47,440 bases of DNA. It comes from a virus. A program made the translations under genes and the position numbers. Shown here piece by piece: positions 17,530 through 28,100 of the stretch (its first letter is position 1; the number at the start of each line of letters is the position of its first letter). The notes beneath the pieces were generated by a model. The model was not told the DNA's origin. It worked only from the letters and a program-made list of their open reading frames with translations, and searched no databases. The stretch spans positions 1 to 47,440 of the IMG/VR virus record IMGVR_UViG_3300030451_003482. One strand, written 5' to 3'.

Positions 17530-19098
17530 ATGGCACTTATAGAAGTTAAATATTTTAATTCGTTTTTATTAAGAAAAACAGTTAATGGTATAGGCCAACC
17601 AATTGAACCTGGAACTCCTATATGGGCCGGATCAAGAGGTATACCTCAAGCAATAGGTGGATATCCTCAAGGATCACCTATTACTACAGATGCTAACTGG
17701 GCAGTGGAAGAGTCTAGAATACGAGGTGGTTATAATAACACTCAAGTTAGTTTAGGTCCAAAAGCCTATGTTGTTGAAGATGAACCACGAGGATCTGTTA
17801 GAGGTAATGCTATGATATATTCTGGTATATACAACTCTAGAACTGGTATAAACAACACTAATCAATTTAGCGTTGGTGAAGAAATAATAAAAGCTACAGA
17901 CCCTATATTTGGTAGTATACAAAAACTTTACTCAGAAGATACAAATCTAGTTATATTTTCAGAACGTAAAGTAAGTAGAGCATTAATTGATAAAGATGCT
18001 ATATATACAGCTGAAGGCGGAGGTGTACCTGTTAGTCAACTTAATTTAGTTATAGGACAAATAAACGCATACGCTGGTGAGTATGGTATAGCTACAAACC
18101 CAGAAAGCTTTGCAGTATATGGTTATAGAAAATACTTTGTAGATAGAAACAGAAATGCTGTATTAAGATTATCTAGAGATGGTATAACAGAAATATCTAA
18201 CTATGGTATGATTGATTTCTTTAGAGATCGATTAAGTGAAAATACTTCAGCGCAATATGCAACTCAAGGTAAAATTATAGGAGGTTGGGATATATACACT
18301 AAACAATATGTAGTTTCTTTGCAACCACCAGAAGCCTCTGAGGCAGGTGATTATACTTTGTCTTTTGATGAAAGTGTATTAGGTTGGCCTTCTTTTTATT
18401 CTTTTAAACCTACTATAATGTTTAGTTTAGGTAATAGGTTTTTTACAGGAGTAAATGGATCAGTTAACACTGTTAATACGAGCGTTTGGCAACATAATGC
18501 TGATGATTCTAGTACGCCAAGAGCTAATTTTTACGGTGTAAATTACAAATCAAATATAACTTTTATTGTAAATCCACAACCAAGCGTATCTAAAGTATTT
18601 AAAACTGTAAACTACGAAGGTAGTAATGGTTGGAAAATAACACAATTTGTATCAGATACAACAGGATCAGACAGTGTTGATGTAGGACCTCAACCTAACT
18701 ATACTCCTATATGGATAACACCTCAGCATAGAGATGTAGGTACAGGTATTAATAATGAAATATATAGTTATTATGAAGGTGAATATGTAATTAACCCAGC
18801 AAATAATCAACCTGTTTACAGATCAGACGCTTCACCTAACGATTATTTAACTGTATTTGGTACTGAAGATCCACCGTTTAATAAATTTTATGCAGGTTTT
18901 ACTAGAAAAGAAAATAAATACTATGCTAACTTAGTTAATAATAGTACAGCTCAAGGAAACGAAGTTTCTTTTGGTCAAAATATAACTGGAATAAAAGCAC
19001 GTTATTGTACGGTAACAATTGAAAATGATGATTACACTAACCCTGGAGGCATGAAAGAATTATTTGCAGTTAGCACAGGGTTTACTATGGATAATTAA
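17530..19098 (+). CDS. Tail protein (putative)
   Basis: A 522-residue beta-rich protein. It contains DEPRGSVRGNAMIYSGIYNS, LVIGQINAYAGEYGIATNPE and YFVDRNRNAVLRLSRDGITE, the last resembling beta-propeller blades. It follows the 1617-residue tail protein in the tail block. Propeller-like repeats and position suggest it is part of the tail hub or nozzle. It starts MALIEVKYFNSFLLRKTV after an A/T-rich spacer. Function is inferred from context only; another tail-associated or virion surface protein would fit equally. Confidence 0.6.
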   Translation: MALIEVKYFNSFLLRKTVNGIGQPIEPGTPIWAGSRGIPQAIGGYPQGSPITTDANWAVEESRIRGGYNNTQVSLGPKAYVVEDEPRGSVRGNAMIYSGIYNSRTGINNTNQFSVGEEIIKATDPIFGSIQKLYSEDTNLVIFSERKVSRALIDKDAIYTAEGGGVPVSQLNLVIGQINAYAGEYGIATNPESFAVYGYRKYFVDRNRNAVLRLSRDGITEISNYGMIDFFRDRLSENTSAQYATQGKIIGGWDIYTKQYVVSLQPPEASEAGDYTLSFDESVLGWPSFYSFKPTIMFSLGNRFFTGVNGSVNTVNTSVWQHNADDSSTPRANFYGVNYKSNITFIVNPQPSVSKVFKTVNYEGSNGWKITQFVSDTTGSDSVDVGPQPNYTPIWITPQHRDVGTGINNEIYSYYEGEYVINPANNQPVYRSDASPNDYLTVFGTEDPPFNKFYAGFTRKENKYYANLVNNSTAQGNEVSFGQNITGIKARYCTVTIENDDYTNPGGMKELFAVSTGFTMDN

Positions 19099-19103
19099 AT
19101 TAT

Positions 19104-19511
19104 ATGGAATTAAATACTCGATTATTAAAAGAAGAAGACTGGGAAACTTTGTGTAAATGGTGGGAATCATGGCCTAAATGGGTTAATCCTCCTAAAAGTT
19201 TTTTACCAGATAACGGAACCGGAGGTTTAATGGTTGAAAAAGATGGGCGTTCTATATGCGCTGGGTTTCTTTATATGACTAATTCTGACGCTGTTTTGCT
19301 TGAATGGATAGTATCTGATCCTGAGTATAGAGATAGTGACAGAAAAGACGCGATAGAGCTTTTAATAACATCAGCTGAAGAGCTATGTAAAAAGCTAGGC
19401 AAAGTACACATGTTTAGTATTGGTAGAAACAGACATTTAATAAACACACATAAAAAATTAGGCTGGACAGTAGACGAAAGTCCATCACACGAATTAATAA
19501 AAAACATTTAA
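19104..19511 (+). CDS. GNAT-fold protein, T7 gp13-like position
   Basis: A 135-residue protein with a GNAT acetyltransferase pattern: an N-terminal MELNTRLLKEEDWETLCKWW, a central beta strand VLLEWIVSDPEYRDSDRKDA (motif A region, though the acetyl-CoA loop R/Q-x-x-G-x-G/A is not intact), and a terminal NRHLINTHKKLGW helix-strand typical of motif B. T7 gp13, an internal virion/assembly protein, is about the same length (138 aa), has GNAT similarity and also precedes genes 14-16. A virion-assembly role is therefore favoured over metabolic acetylation. The altered acetyl-CoA loop argues against an active enzyme. Confidence 0.65.
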   Translation: MELNTRLLKEEDWETLCKWWESWPKWVNPPKSFLPDNGTGGLMVEKDGRSICAGFLYMTNSDAVLLEWIVSDPEYRDSDRKDAIELLITSAEELCKKLGKVHMFSIGRNRHLINTHKKLGWTVDESPSHELIKNI

Positions 19512-19512
19512 T

Positions 19513-20289
19513 ATGGCAGTAGTAACGGCAGTAGCAGCGGGTGTAGCGGTTGCATCAACAGTAGTTGGTGGTGCCGTTCAAGCAGGTCAAGCTAAAAAAG
19601 AAGCTCGCAAATTTAGAAACGAAAAAGAAGCCGCTGCTTTTAGGGTTAAACAACTAAAAGAAGGTAGACAAGATATTATAAATCCTTATTCAGGTGTAAC
19701 TAGTTTAGCTAGCTTAGCTAGTGATTTAAGTGGCCAAATGAGTAATCCATTTGCACAGTTAAGTGTTGCTACTCAAGCCGCAGAAATGCAAGCTGAAGAA
19801 GCTGATATATCTTTAGCTAATACTTTAGACGCGATGCTAGCAACAGGCGCTGGGGCTGGTGGTGCTACTGCTCTTGCTCAAGCAGCTCTAAGAAGTAAAC
19901 GTGGTATATCAGCAAGCATCGAACAACAAGAAGCTAATAATGAAAAACTAAGAGCGCAGGGCGAACAAACATTACAACAAAACAAAATAGCTGAACAACA
20001 AAGATTACAAGGTATAGCGATATCAGAAGGTCAAAGAGAGCAAGCTGCAGAAGCTCAAGGTAAAATATTTGAGTTTCAAGCTGAAGAAGATAGACGCAAT
20101 GCTGATATTAGTTATGAAATTAGTAAAGAGCAAGGAGCTGCACAAAGGCAACAAGCCGCTAACGCTGAGCGTAGAGCTGCAACAGCTGGAATATTCAGTG
20201 GTATAGGTAATATTGCTGGCAGTATAGCTGGAGCAGGATTAGGCGGAGCATTCACTCAAGGTAGCAGCAATTATATAGGAGGGAACTAA
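19513..20289 (+). CDS. Internal virion protein, gp14-like
   Basis: A 258-residue protein. It has a small-residue hydrophobic N-terminus (AVVTAVAAGVAVASTVVGGA), a long Gln/Glu/Ala coiled coil (about residues 130-225) and a glycine-rich hydrophobic C-terminal stretch (GIFSGIGNIAGSIAGAGLGG). This layout matches T7 gp14-type ejection proteins, which leave the capsid and form a channel in the outer membrane. It sits directly between the GNAT-like and gp15-like genes. Assignment is by architecture and synteny. Confidence 0.7.
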   Translation: MAVVTAVAAGVAVASTVVGGAVQAGQAKKEARKFRNEKEAAAFRVKQLKEGRQDIINPYSGVTSLASLASDLSGQMSNPFAQLSVATQAAEMQAEEADISLANTLDAMLATGAGAGGATALAQAALRSKRGISASIEQQEANNEKLRAQGEQTLQQNKIAEQQRLQGIAISEGQREQAAEAQGKIFEFQAEEDRRNADISYEISKEQGAAQRQQAANAERRAATAGIFSGIGNIAGSIAGAGLGGAFTQGSSNYIGGN

Positions 20290-20292
20290 ATT

Positions 20293-22116
20293 ATGGGATA
20301 TACAATACCAGGACCAGATTATACTTACGTGCCAACAGGAGTTAACGTTGGTGCAGAAATAGGTAAAAGCGTTGGTCAGTCGTTTGCGCAAGGTTTAGCT
20401 GCTGGCACTAAAGTAAGAAGAGCTCAGCAAGAAAAAGCTGAAAAACTTGGACAACTTAAAAATAAATTTAAAAATACAATTTTATTAAACGTTGATAAAC
20501 AAATAGGATCTTTTCAAGAAACAGTCAAAAAAAATTATGGGGCTAGCGATCAATTGTTTTCTCAGTTTACAGCTATTGCAGAACAAAAAGGCGAAGCTTC
20601 TTTAGAAGCTCAACTGTTAATGCAGTTTGGCGAGTTTGACGAAAATGATCAAATAGAGTTTAACGGTGAAATGGTTTCAAGAAGACAATTAGCTGGTATA
20701 GTTACTGACTTTAATAATTATACTAATGCTAGCATGGGTCAAATCGGAGGTCTTGTTGCTGACGCTAAAGCTTTTTTAGATCCTAACGCAGATGCAACTC
20801 AATTTGTTATAGGTGATCCAACAAACGGCGAACAGCTTTTTAACGAAGTGTTTCTTACTAATATAGCTGGTAAACCAAATGCTTTTGGTGAAGATGCGTT
20901 TGCTAGTAGAAGCGTTACTAATCCAAGTGGCATTGAAAACGCGATATCTTCAGAGGTAAAAATACCTACTAACTCTTCTTTTCTAAAAGACTACAGAGAA
21001 ATAGGTGGTCAATTACCAGAAGAAGGTGAAACAAAAAAATTTAAATATGGTACGTTAACTAATAAAGATGGGTACTATGTTTTTAGTGGTGAGCTAAACG
21101 CTGCAGTATATGGTACAGAAGAAGGTTTTGATTTAGTACAAAACACAGAAGCAAATTTAGATATAGGTGAAGTTATGAAGTCAACTGGTTTTATAGATGA
21201 TGAACATAATATAAAAGACGTAAACTTATCACAGACATATCTAACAACTACAGGTCAAAAAGGTAGTGATACTTTAGAGTTTAATGATAGAGTAGTATTA
21301 ATAAATAACATGACGGGTTCATCTGCTTTTAACGACGAACTAAAAGCTAAAGCTTCTACTGTGTTTAGAACAGGTAGTAGTTTAGATTCACAAGCTCAAT
21401 TTATGATAAACAGTGGACTTACTACTGGACCAGATGGAAGTAATTTAATGGAGTATTTAAAAAATGCTAGTCAACAAGACAAAATAGATTACTTAAGTAG
21501 TATAATGGCTAGCGATATATTAGAAAATCAATTTAAAACTTTTGATGATGAAATGCTTCAAGGCGCTCCTACAAATGGAACTCCATTTTTAACAAGTAGA
21601 TCTATATCAAAAGCCGAAGCCGATCAGCTTAATGCAGCTGGTCTTTCTAATGCTAATGGGCAGCAGTTTGAAGAGGGTCAAATGGTATACGTTCAAAGGT
21701 CAATTAAAAATCTAGGTGACGAAGAACAAAAAGAATTAAGCGACTACAAGACAGCTAGACAAATAACTATGGACAACGCTTCTGAAATTGACAGAGAATT
21801 TAGCGATCTTAGACGTCTACAAGTTAATCAGTATTTACGAGGTAAAATTGAAGATTTAGGAATACCTATAGAAGCTACCGAAAACGAAAATAAAGAGCTT
21901 ACTGGATATGCTATAGGTAAAGGATTTAATATAAAAATTAGACCTGGGGATACACCTTTAGAAGTAAAAAGAAAGATATTACAAGCTAGTGGTCTTACGC
22001 TTAAACAAGCTAATGATATGCTAGAAGGTCAAACTAATCCTTCTCGAGAAGAATTAAATCCAACATTTGATTCTTTAACGCCAACATTAAATAGACCAGA
22101 TTTACCAACAGGTTAA
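20293..22116 (+). CDS. Internal virion protein, gp15-like
   Basis: A 607-residue, mostly helical, acidic protein in the gp15 position. The N-terminus MGYTIPGPDYTYVPTGVNVG, then AEIGKSVGQSFAQGLAAG, is shared in pattern with residues about 49-86 of the small protein at 32197 (GYTIPEADYEYAATPGMAVG). No catalytic motif is seen. By synteny with T7 it would be an ejected core protein that extends the channel through the periplasm. It is separated from the gp14-like gene by three bases and from the giant protein by an A/T spacer, so it is clearly part of the same block. Confidence 0.65.
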   Translation: MGYTIPGPDYTYVPTGVNVGAEIGKSVGQSFAQGLAAGTKVRRAQQEKAEKLGQLKNKFKNTILLNVDKQIGSFQETVKKNYGASDQLFSQFTAIAEQKGEASLEAQLLMQFGEFDENDQIEFNGEMVSRRQLAGIVTDFNNYTNASMGQIGGLVADAKAFLDPNADATQFVIGDPTNGEQLFNEVFLTNIAGKPNAFGEDAFASRSVTNPSGIENAISSEVKIPTNSSFLKDYREIGGQLPEEGETKKFKYGTLTNKDGYYVFSGELNAAVYGTEEGFDLVQNTEANLDIGEVMKSTGFIDDEHNIKDVNLSQTYLTTTGQKGSDTLEFNDRVVLINNMTGSSAFNDELKAKASTVFRTGSSLDSQAQFMINSGLTTGPDGSNLMEYLKNASQQDKIDYLSSIMASDILENQFKTFDDEMLQGAPTNGTPFLTSRSISKAEADQLNAAGLSNANGQQFEEGQMVYVQRSIKNLGDEEQKELSDYKTARQITMDNASEIDREFSDLRRLQVNQYLRGKIEDLGIPIEATENENKELTGYAIGKGFNIKIRPGDTPLEVKRKILQASGLTLKQANDMLEGQTNPSREELNPTFDSLTPTLNRPDLPTG

Positions 22117-22127
22117 AAAATTAAATT

Positions 22128-25100
22128 ATGTTTGAATATCAAGGATATCAATATACTTTAGAAGAACTCCAAGCTGCTGCTGATGCCGCTGGTATTTCTT
22201 TAGAAGAATACATTGCTAAACACGGAATTAAAAAGGTGGGAAAGCAAACGGGTGTTGCGGAAAAGGGTGCAACTGTAACACCGATAACCGGGACTGTACC
22301 CGAGACTCAAATTGTAGAAACTCCTATAGTAGAGAGTGGGGTATTAGAGTCGGTGGAGTCTTCATTGGCATCACTATCAACAGATAAATTTAAAGGCCCT
22401 TCAATATCAGCTCCACAATACCAAGAAGTAGAGCAAGGGTTAGAAAATCAATCTGCTCAACAATTAAATCAAAGTTTAAATACAAATCAAAATCTAGAAG
22501 ATGACTATGCTGGTTTAAATCCGCTGGATGGTATTAAAGCTTTAGCTAAACTACTAGGTAAAGCTGGAGACTATATGTTTGGAGAACCTGAAACAGTAGA
22601 AGACGTCGGATTTGTAGAAAGTATGTATGGCATTTTAGTTAATGGTCTTAATACAATAGGTGGTGTAGATACAAGAGCGGAATTTACTTTAGCTTCTTTA
22701 GCGCAAGAAATACCTGACGAACTATTTACTACTGCATTAGGCGAGAAATTAGGTAAAAAAGCTATTGAAGAAAACAACAAGTTTTTTAATAAAACAAATC
22801 AAGAGATGGATGCTTTAGCAGAAGTCAACATGCAGACTCTTGGTTTTAAAGACATAGGTAAAAAAGCTGGAGGCATATATGTTTATTCACCGTTTACAGG
22901 CTTAATGAACACTGAAGATGTAAAAACTGGTATAGCTGCAACTGTAAATGGTATATCTCAGTTTTTAACATCAGCGGCTATAAGCTATGGAACTGGTGGT
23001 GTAGGACTTGCGTCAGATATGGTTGCTTACTCTATAAAAGATTACAATGACAGTAAAGCTGAAGAGTTAGGTATAACAACAGAAGAACTTTTTAATACTG
23101 GTCAAGGTGAGGTTGTGATACCTGCTTCGTTAGGAACTGTAGGTTATTTACTCGAAAGAGCTGGTATAAAAGGTTGGCAAAAAGCTTTAAAGAATATGAC
23201 GCCTGGGGCTAAAAAAGCTTTGTTTACTTTCTTAAACACAGGTACTAAAGAAGGTGGAACTGAGTGGGTGCAAGGCGGTATAGAAGAACTCAACAGAGGT
23301 TTAGGTGCTGGTAGAAGTTATCTTGAAGCAGAAGAGTCTGCTTTAAATTACTTATTTTCTGAAGACGGCGTTGAAAACTTTTTACAAGGATTTGTAGGTG
23401 GCACAGGTAGTGTAGCGATAACTAGAGCATCTAGACAATTAAGAAGTGGTAAAGATCATGAAGCTGTTCGTGACATAATATTAGAACTTAATGACTTAGA
23501 AAATAGTAAGTTTAGAAAAAATTTAACAGTAGAAGAAATAGCTGATATTAATACAGCTCAAGAAGAACTTAGGTTTAATCTAAGAAACATTATTGATAAA
23601 AGTAATACATTAGCTGGTACGTTATCTGATAGTCAAATAGAAAGTTTAAATGCTAACTCTGATTTTCTAACTACATCGGCAGATAGAATAAATGAAATAA
23701 AATCATCTGACAAGTTTACAGACAAAGAAAAAGAAATACTAATACAAACTATAAACAAACGTAGAGAGGTTGCAAGTCAAAACATATTTGATATAAGAAA
23801 CGAAGCTGAACAGTTTTACGATAACTTGTTTAATGTTAGAGAAGCAGCTAAAGAAGATGATAACATAAGAGTATTAGATTTTAAAAATGCTGCTGAAATA
23901 CAAGCGTATTTAAATGATAACCCTAATCTTGTAGCTGAAGGTGGTAGAGTGGCAGCGTCTGGTGAACAAGGATTTTTTATACCTGGGCAAGGTGATGGGC
24001 CATCTACAATTATAATTAACAGAGAAAAATCGTTAAACGAAAAAGCTGTTAATGTTGCTAGCCACGAGTTTCTTCATTATGTTTTAAATCAAACAATGAA
24101 GAAAAATCCTATGGCTGCTATAAATTTAGGTAACGCATTGCTTAGAGAGTTAGATAAGATCGATGTAAACAAAATAAAAGATAGCAACTTTAAAAAACGA
24201 ATGGAGCTCTACAAAGATGATAAAGTAGAAATCCAGATGGAAGAAGCTTTAACTTTATTTTCAGATGCTTTAGCTACCGGTGATATACAGCTTAATGCAG
24301 ATATCTCTACACTGCTTGGTGATAAGTTACGTAGAACTTTTGGTAGGTTAGGTGTTAATGTAAAATTTAACGAAGGTAGTGATGTAGTTAATTTTATAAA
24401 AGATTACAACAATAGTTTAAGTAAAGGTAAACTAACTAAAAGTCAACAAGCTGTACTACAAGAAGGAGCTGAAGGTGAGTTAATACCACAAGCAGAGCAG
24501 CAAGCTGACGAACAGCAAGTTAAAGCCTCAAAAGGTATTTACCAAGAAGTTGAAACGTTTAAAGATGATTTAGTAAACGAGCAAAGTAAAGATGCTACAG
24601 CTTTTTTAATTGCTGACAAGTTACAAAACGAAGTAGATCGTAGATTAAAGTTAAATCTTGATGAAATACAGAAAGAAGATATAATTAGAAACTTTTTGTT
24701 TGATGACAAAAGAGGATTAGTTGGTTTGTTAAAAGATTATGATCCAGCTAAAAATAAAAGTGTAATGGGTTATTTAAACTCAACTACACCTGGAGGTAAA
24801 CTACTTGATGTTAGATTACAAGAGTTTTATAAAAACGATCCTAGATACAACCAAATAATTCAATCAACTACCGATGAAGCTGTTCAACGTAAAGCTGAAA
24901 GAGTAACTTCAGAAGATATTACAGAGACAACTACTGAGGATGTTACAGATAAACCTTTAGCTAAAAAACCTACTGAAACTGTAGTATATAGTGACGAAGT
25001 TTTAAGCAATGTAGGCGCTGCTAACACTGAAGCTTTAGAAAATAGAATTACAGAAGAAATACAAACTGCATTTAAAGGTAAAGATATATCTAGATTTAAA

Positions 25101-28100
25101 GAGCTAAAAGATATACCTAAAAACATAACACAGTTATACGCTGATATGTTTGGGCTTTCAACTGTAGACGGTATAGTTGATTTTAAAAGAAACTTTCCTA
25201 AGCTAGATGAAGGTGCTGTTAGAAACATACGTACGTTTTTAAACAGAAATGCTGAAGATGATTTTCGTAGATTACCAAAAACAAAAGATGACCAAAAAAG
25301 AGCAACTGGTATAAAGCAGACTAAGCTTGGTAAAGTTATGTACGATGCTAACGATAATCTTGTTGGCACGCTTAAACAGTACAAAGATATTCTTCAAGGT
25401 AAAAATATAACTCTTCCAGCTTACGATGGTGAAATGATTGAGTTTAATAGGATCGTAGACGGTAAAAAACTACCAATATATAGAGACTCACAGCACTACA
25501 AAGCAGCATTAAAGTTTCACATACAAAACCGTATAGCTGAAGATGTTATGCCCGATAAAGCTCAGCGATTAAGTGCTGGACTTAAATTTAGTAAAGCTGA
25601 ACCTAAAGTAGAAGATTCTTTTGAAAGATATATATCTAGTATAACTAAAGGAGAAAAAGAATTAAGCGCAGAGCAGATAGAGCAAGAAATAAGTTATATA
25701 AAAAATCTAGCTCAAGAGCAGGGTGTTGAAGATGAAGATATTATAAGACAGTTATTTACTAATGATAAAAATTATAAACAGCTTAGGTCCACTGTAGGTG
25801 TTCCTGCTGGGGGTAAAAATAAAATATCTTCTGTAGAGAACGCTGTTAATTTAAGACAAACTCAAAAAGATTTTGTCAAAAAAATGATACCAGAAGGTAA
25901 AACTTTTGATCAACTACCTAAACAATATCAGCAGTTTATAATAGACACCGTAGGTTTTGGCGATACGCGTATGACACTAGCAGGCGTTCCTTTAACTTAC
26001 AAAGCATATAATACAGATAAGAATTATTCTTCTTTGTTAACAGCTGCTTTTGGTGAAGACGTATTAACAGGTACTGGTAAAAATATAAGTAACTTAGAAA
26101 ATGTTTTTGCTCCAAGAAATTGGGGTCAAAAGGGATTTAGAGGTAAAGTAGAACAAATAGTAAAACAAGAAGGTATTACGCCTGAACAAGCTAAAGTAGA
26201 AGTTGAAAAACTATTAGTAAAAGAAGGTAATGATATAGATGAAACGTTAGCTGCTAACATACAAGTTGTCAATAATGCTTATGATGCTTTAGCAGATATG
26301 GTTATTGAAAGTCCTAATTCAAAAACTTTAGAATCTATAGTTGATTTGTTAGAGTCACAAGTTAATAGAGCTACTGGTGTTTTTAAAGGTTTAATACCAG
26401 TTACTAGTTTTAGTATGAAACCTGAAAGAGGTACTACTAAAAACCAAAACAAAGAAATGCACAATGAGCATTTAGTTGAACTATTTAACGCTAACAAAAA
26501 CTTTATAAACCTATTAAATCAGTATATAAAAGGTAGCGTAAATCAAGAACAGCTAAAACAAAAGATTAAAGAAAATACTAATAGTCTTGAGCAAGCTGTT
26601 ATACCAGAAAGATTACGTGTAGAGAAAGACGCGTCAGGTAGTGCTATTAGAGATTTTGCAGATCCTTTAACGTTTTTAGGTAAAGATGCTGATGATCAAG
26701 TTATAATAGGTACACGTAAACTAGTAACAGGTGAAACGTTTACTGGATTAAATATGGCTGAGTTTATAGCTAAAAATTTAACTTTAAGCCAAATGCAACA
26801 ACTTGCTAGATTTAATCGTAATGAATTAAACTCTGAAGGTGTAATTGTAAAACAAATAATAGACAATAAGAAAAACTATATTAAAACATCTAAGTCTAAT
26901 AACTCTAAACTACCAGATGGTTTTGATTTAAATAATCCTAAGTCTTGGGATAGATTTGATATGTTAGATGTTGTAGTTAGGCAAAAGTTTCCAAAGACTA
27001 AAAACTATTTATACCCATATGAGCAGCTTACTATTGAAGAGAAAATAGAAGTTGTAAAAGATATTCCAGGTTTACAAACAACAGCTGGTTTAAAGTTTAG
27101 TAAATCACCTACAAACCAAGATATCATTAACGTAATGAAAGCGGCTGATATAGCCGTAGAAAAAGCTAGAGACGCTAACGCTCCTAATAAAGGTATAAGT
27201 GTTTGGGACTTTGACGATACACTTGCTACTACAAAATCTAATGTATTGTACACTATGCCTGATGGTAGCACTGGCACTTTAAACGCTGAAGAGTTTGCAG
27301 CTCAAGGTGAAGAGCTTGGTAAGCTTGGAGCTGAGTTTGATTTTAGTGAATTTGAAAAAGTTACTAAAGGAGCTAAAGGTCCTATGTTTGAAAAGGCAAT
27401 AGCTCGTAATAAAAAGTTTGGTAATGAAAACGTTTTTATTCTTACGGCTAGAACACAGTCAGCTGCTAAACCAATACACGAATTTTTAAAATCTATAGGT
27501 TTAGATATACCACTTAAAAATATTGTAGGTTTAGGAAACAGTTCTCCACAAGCAAAAGCTAGATGGATTGTTAGTAAAGCTGGCGAAGGTTATAATGATT
27601 TTTATTTTGCAGATGATGCTTACAAAAATGTTAAAGCTGTACAAGATGCTCTTAGCATATTAGATGTTAAATCAAAAGTAAGACAAGCTTACATTAAACA
27701 TAGCAAGTCAGAAGCGTTAGATAAAGGATTTAACGATATACTAGAACAAACAACTGGCATTGCATCGGAAAAAGAATACAAGAAAGTTAAAGCAGAAGTA
27801 GCTGGTGCATCACTTGGTAGAGTGTTTAGAGGTATACCGTACTCAGCTCAAGACTTTGTAGGTTTGCTATATGAAACATTAAGTAAAGGTAAACTTGGCG
27901 ACTCACAAATGGCTTGGTACAACGAGCATCTAATTAAACCATATGCTAGAGCTGTTAACGATATTGACAACGCTAGACTTAGTGTTATGCAGGACTACAG
28001 AGCTCTTAAAAAACAATTAGGTTTTGTACCAAAAAAATTAAGAGCAAAGCTACCAGGTGAACCATTTACAAGAGAGCAAGCTGTTAGAGTTTATATATGG

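Noticed and set aside
24884-25384. 166-codon antisense ORF in the giant virion gene
   Set aside because: Opposite to a gene with consistent codon pattern; Ser/Leu/Val-rich translation typical of antisense shadow.
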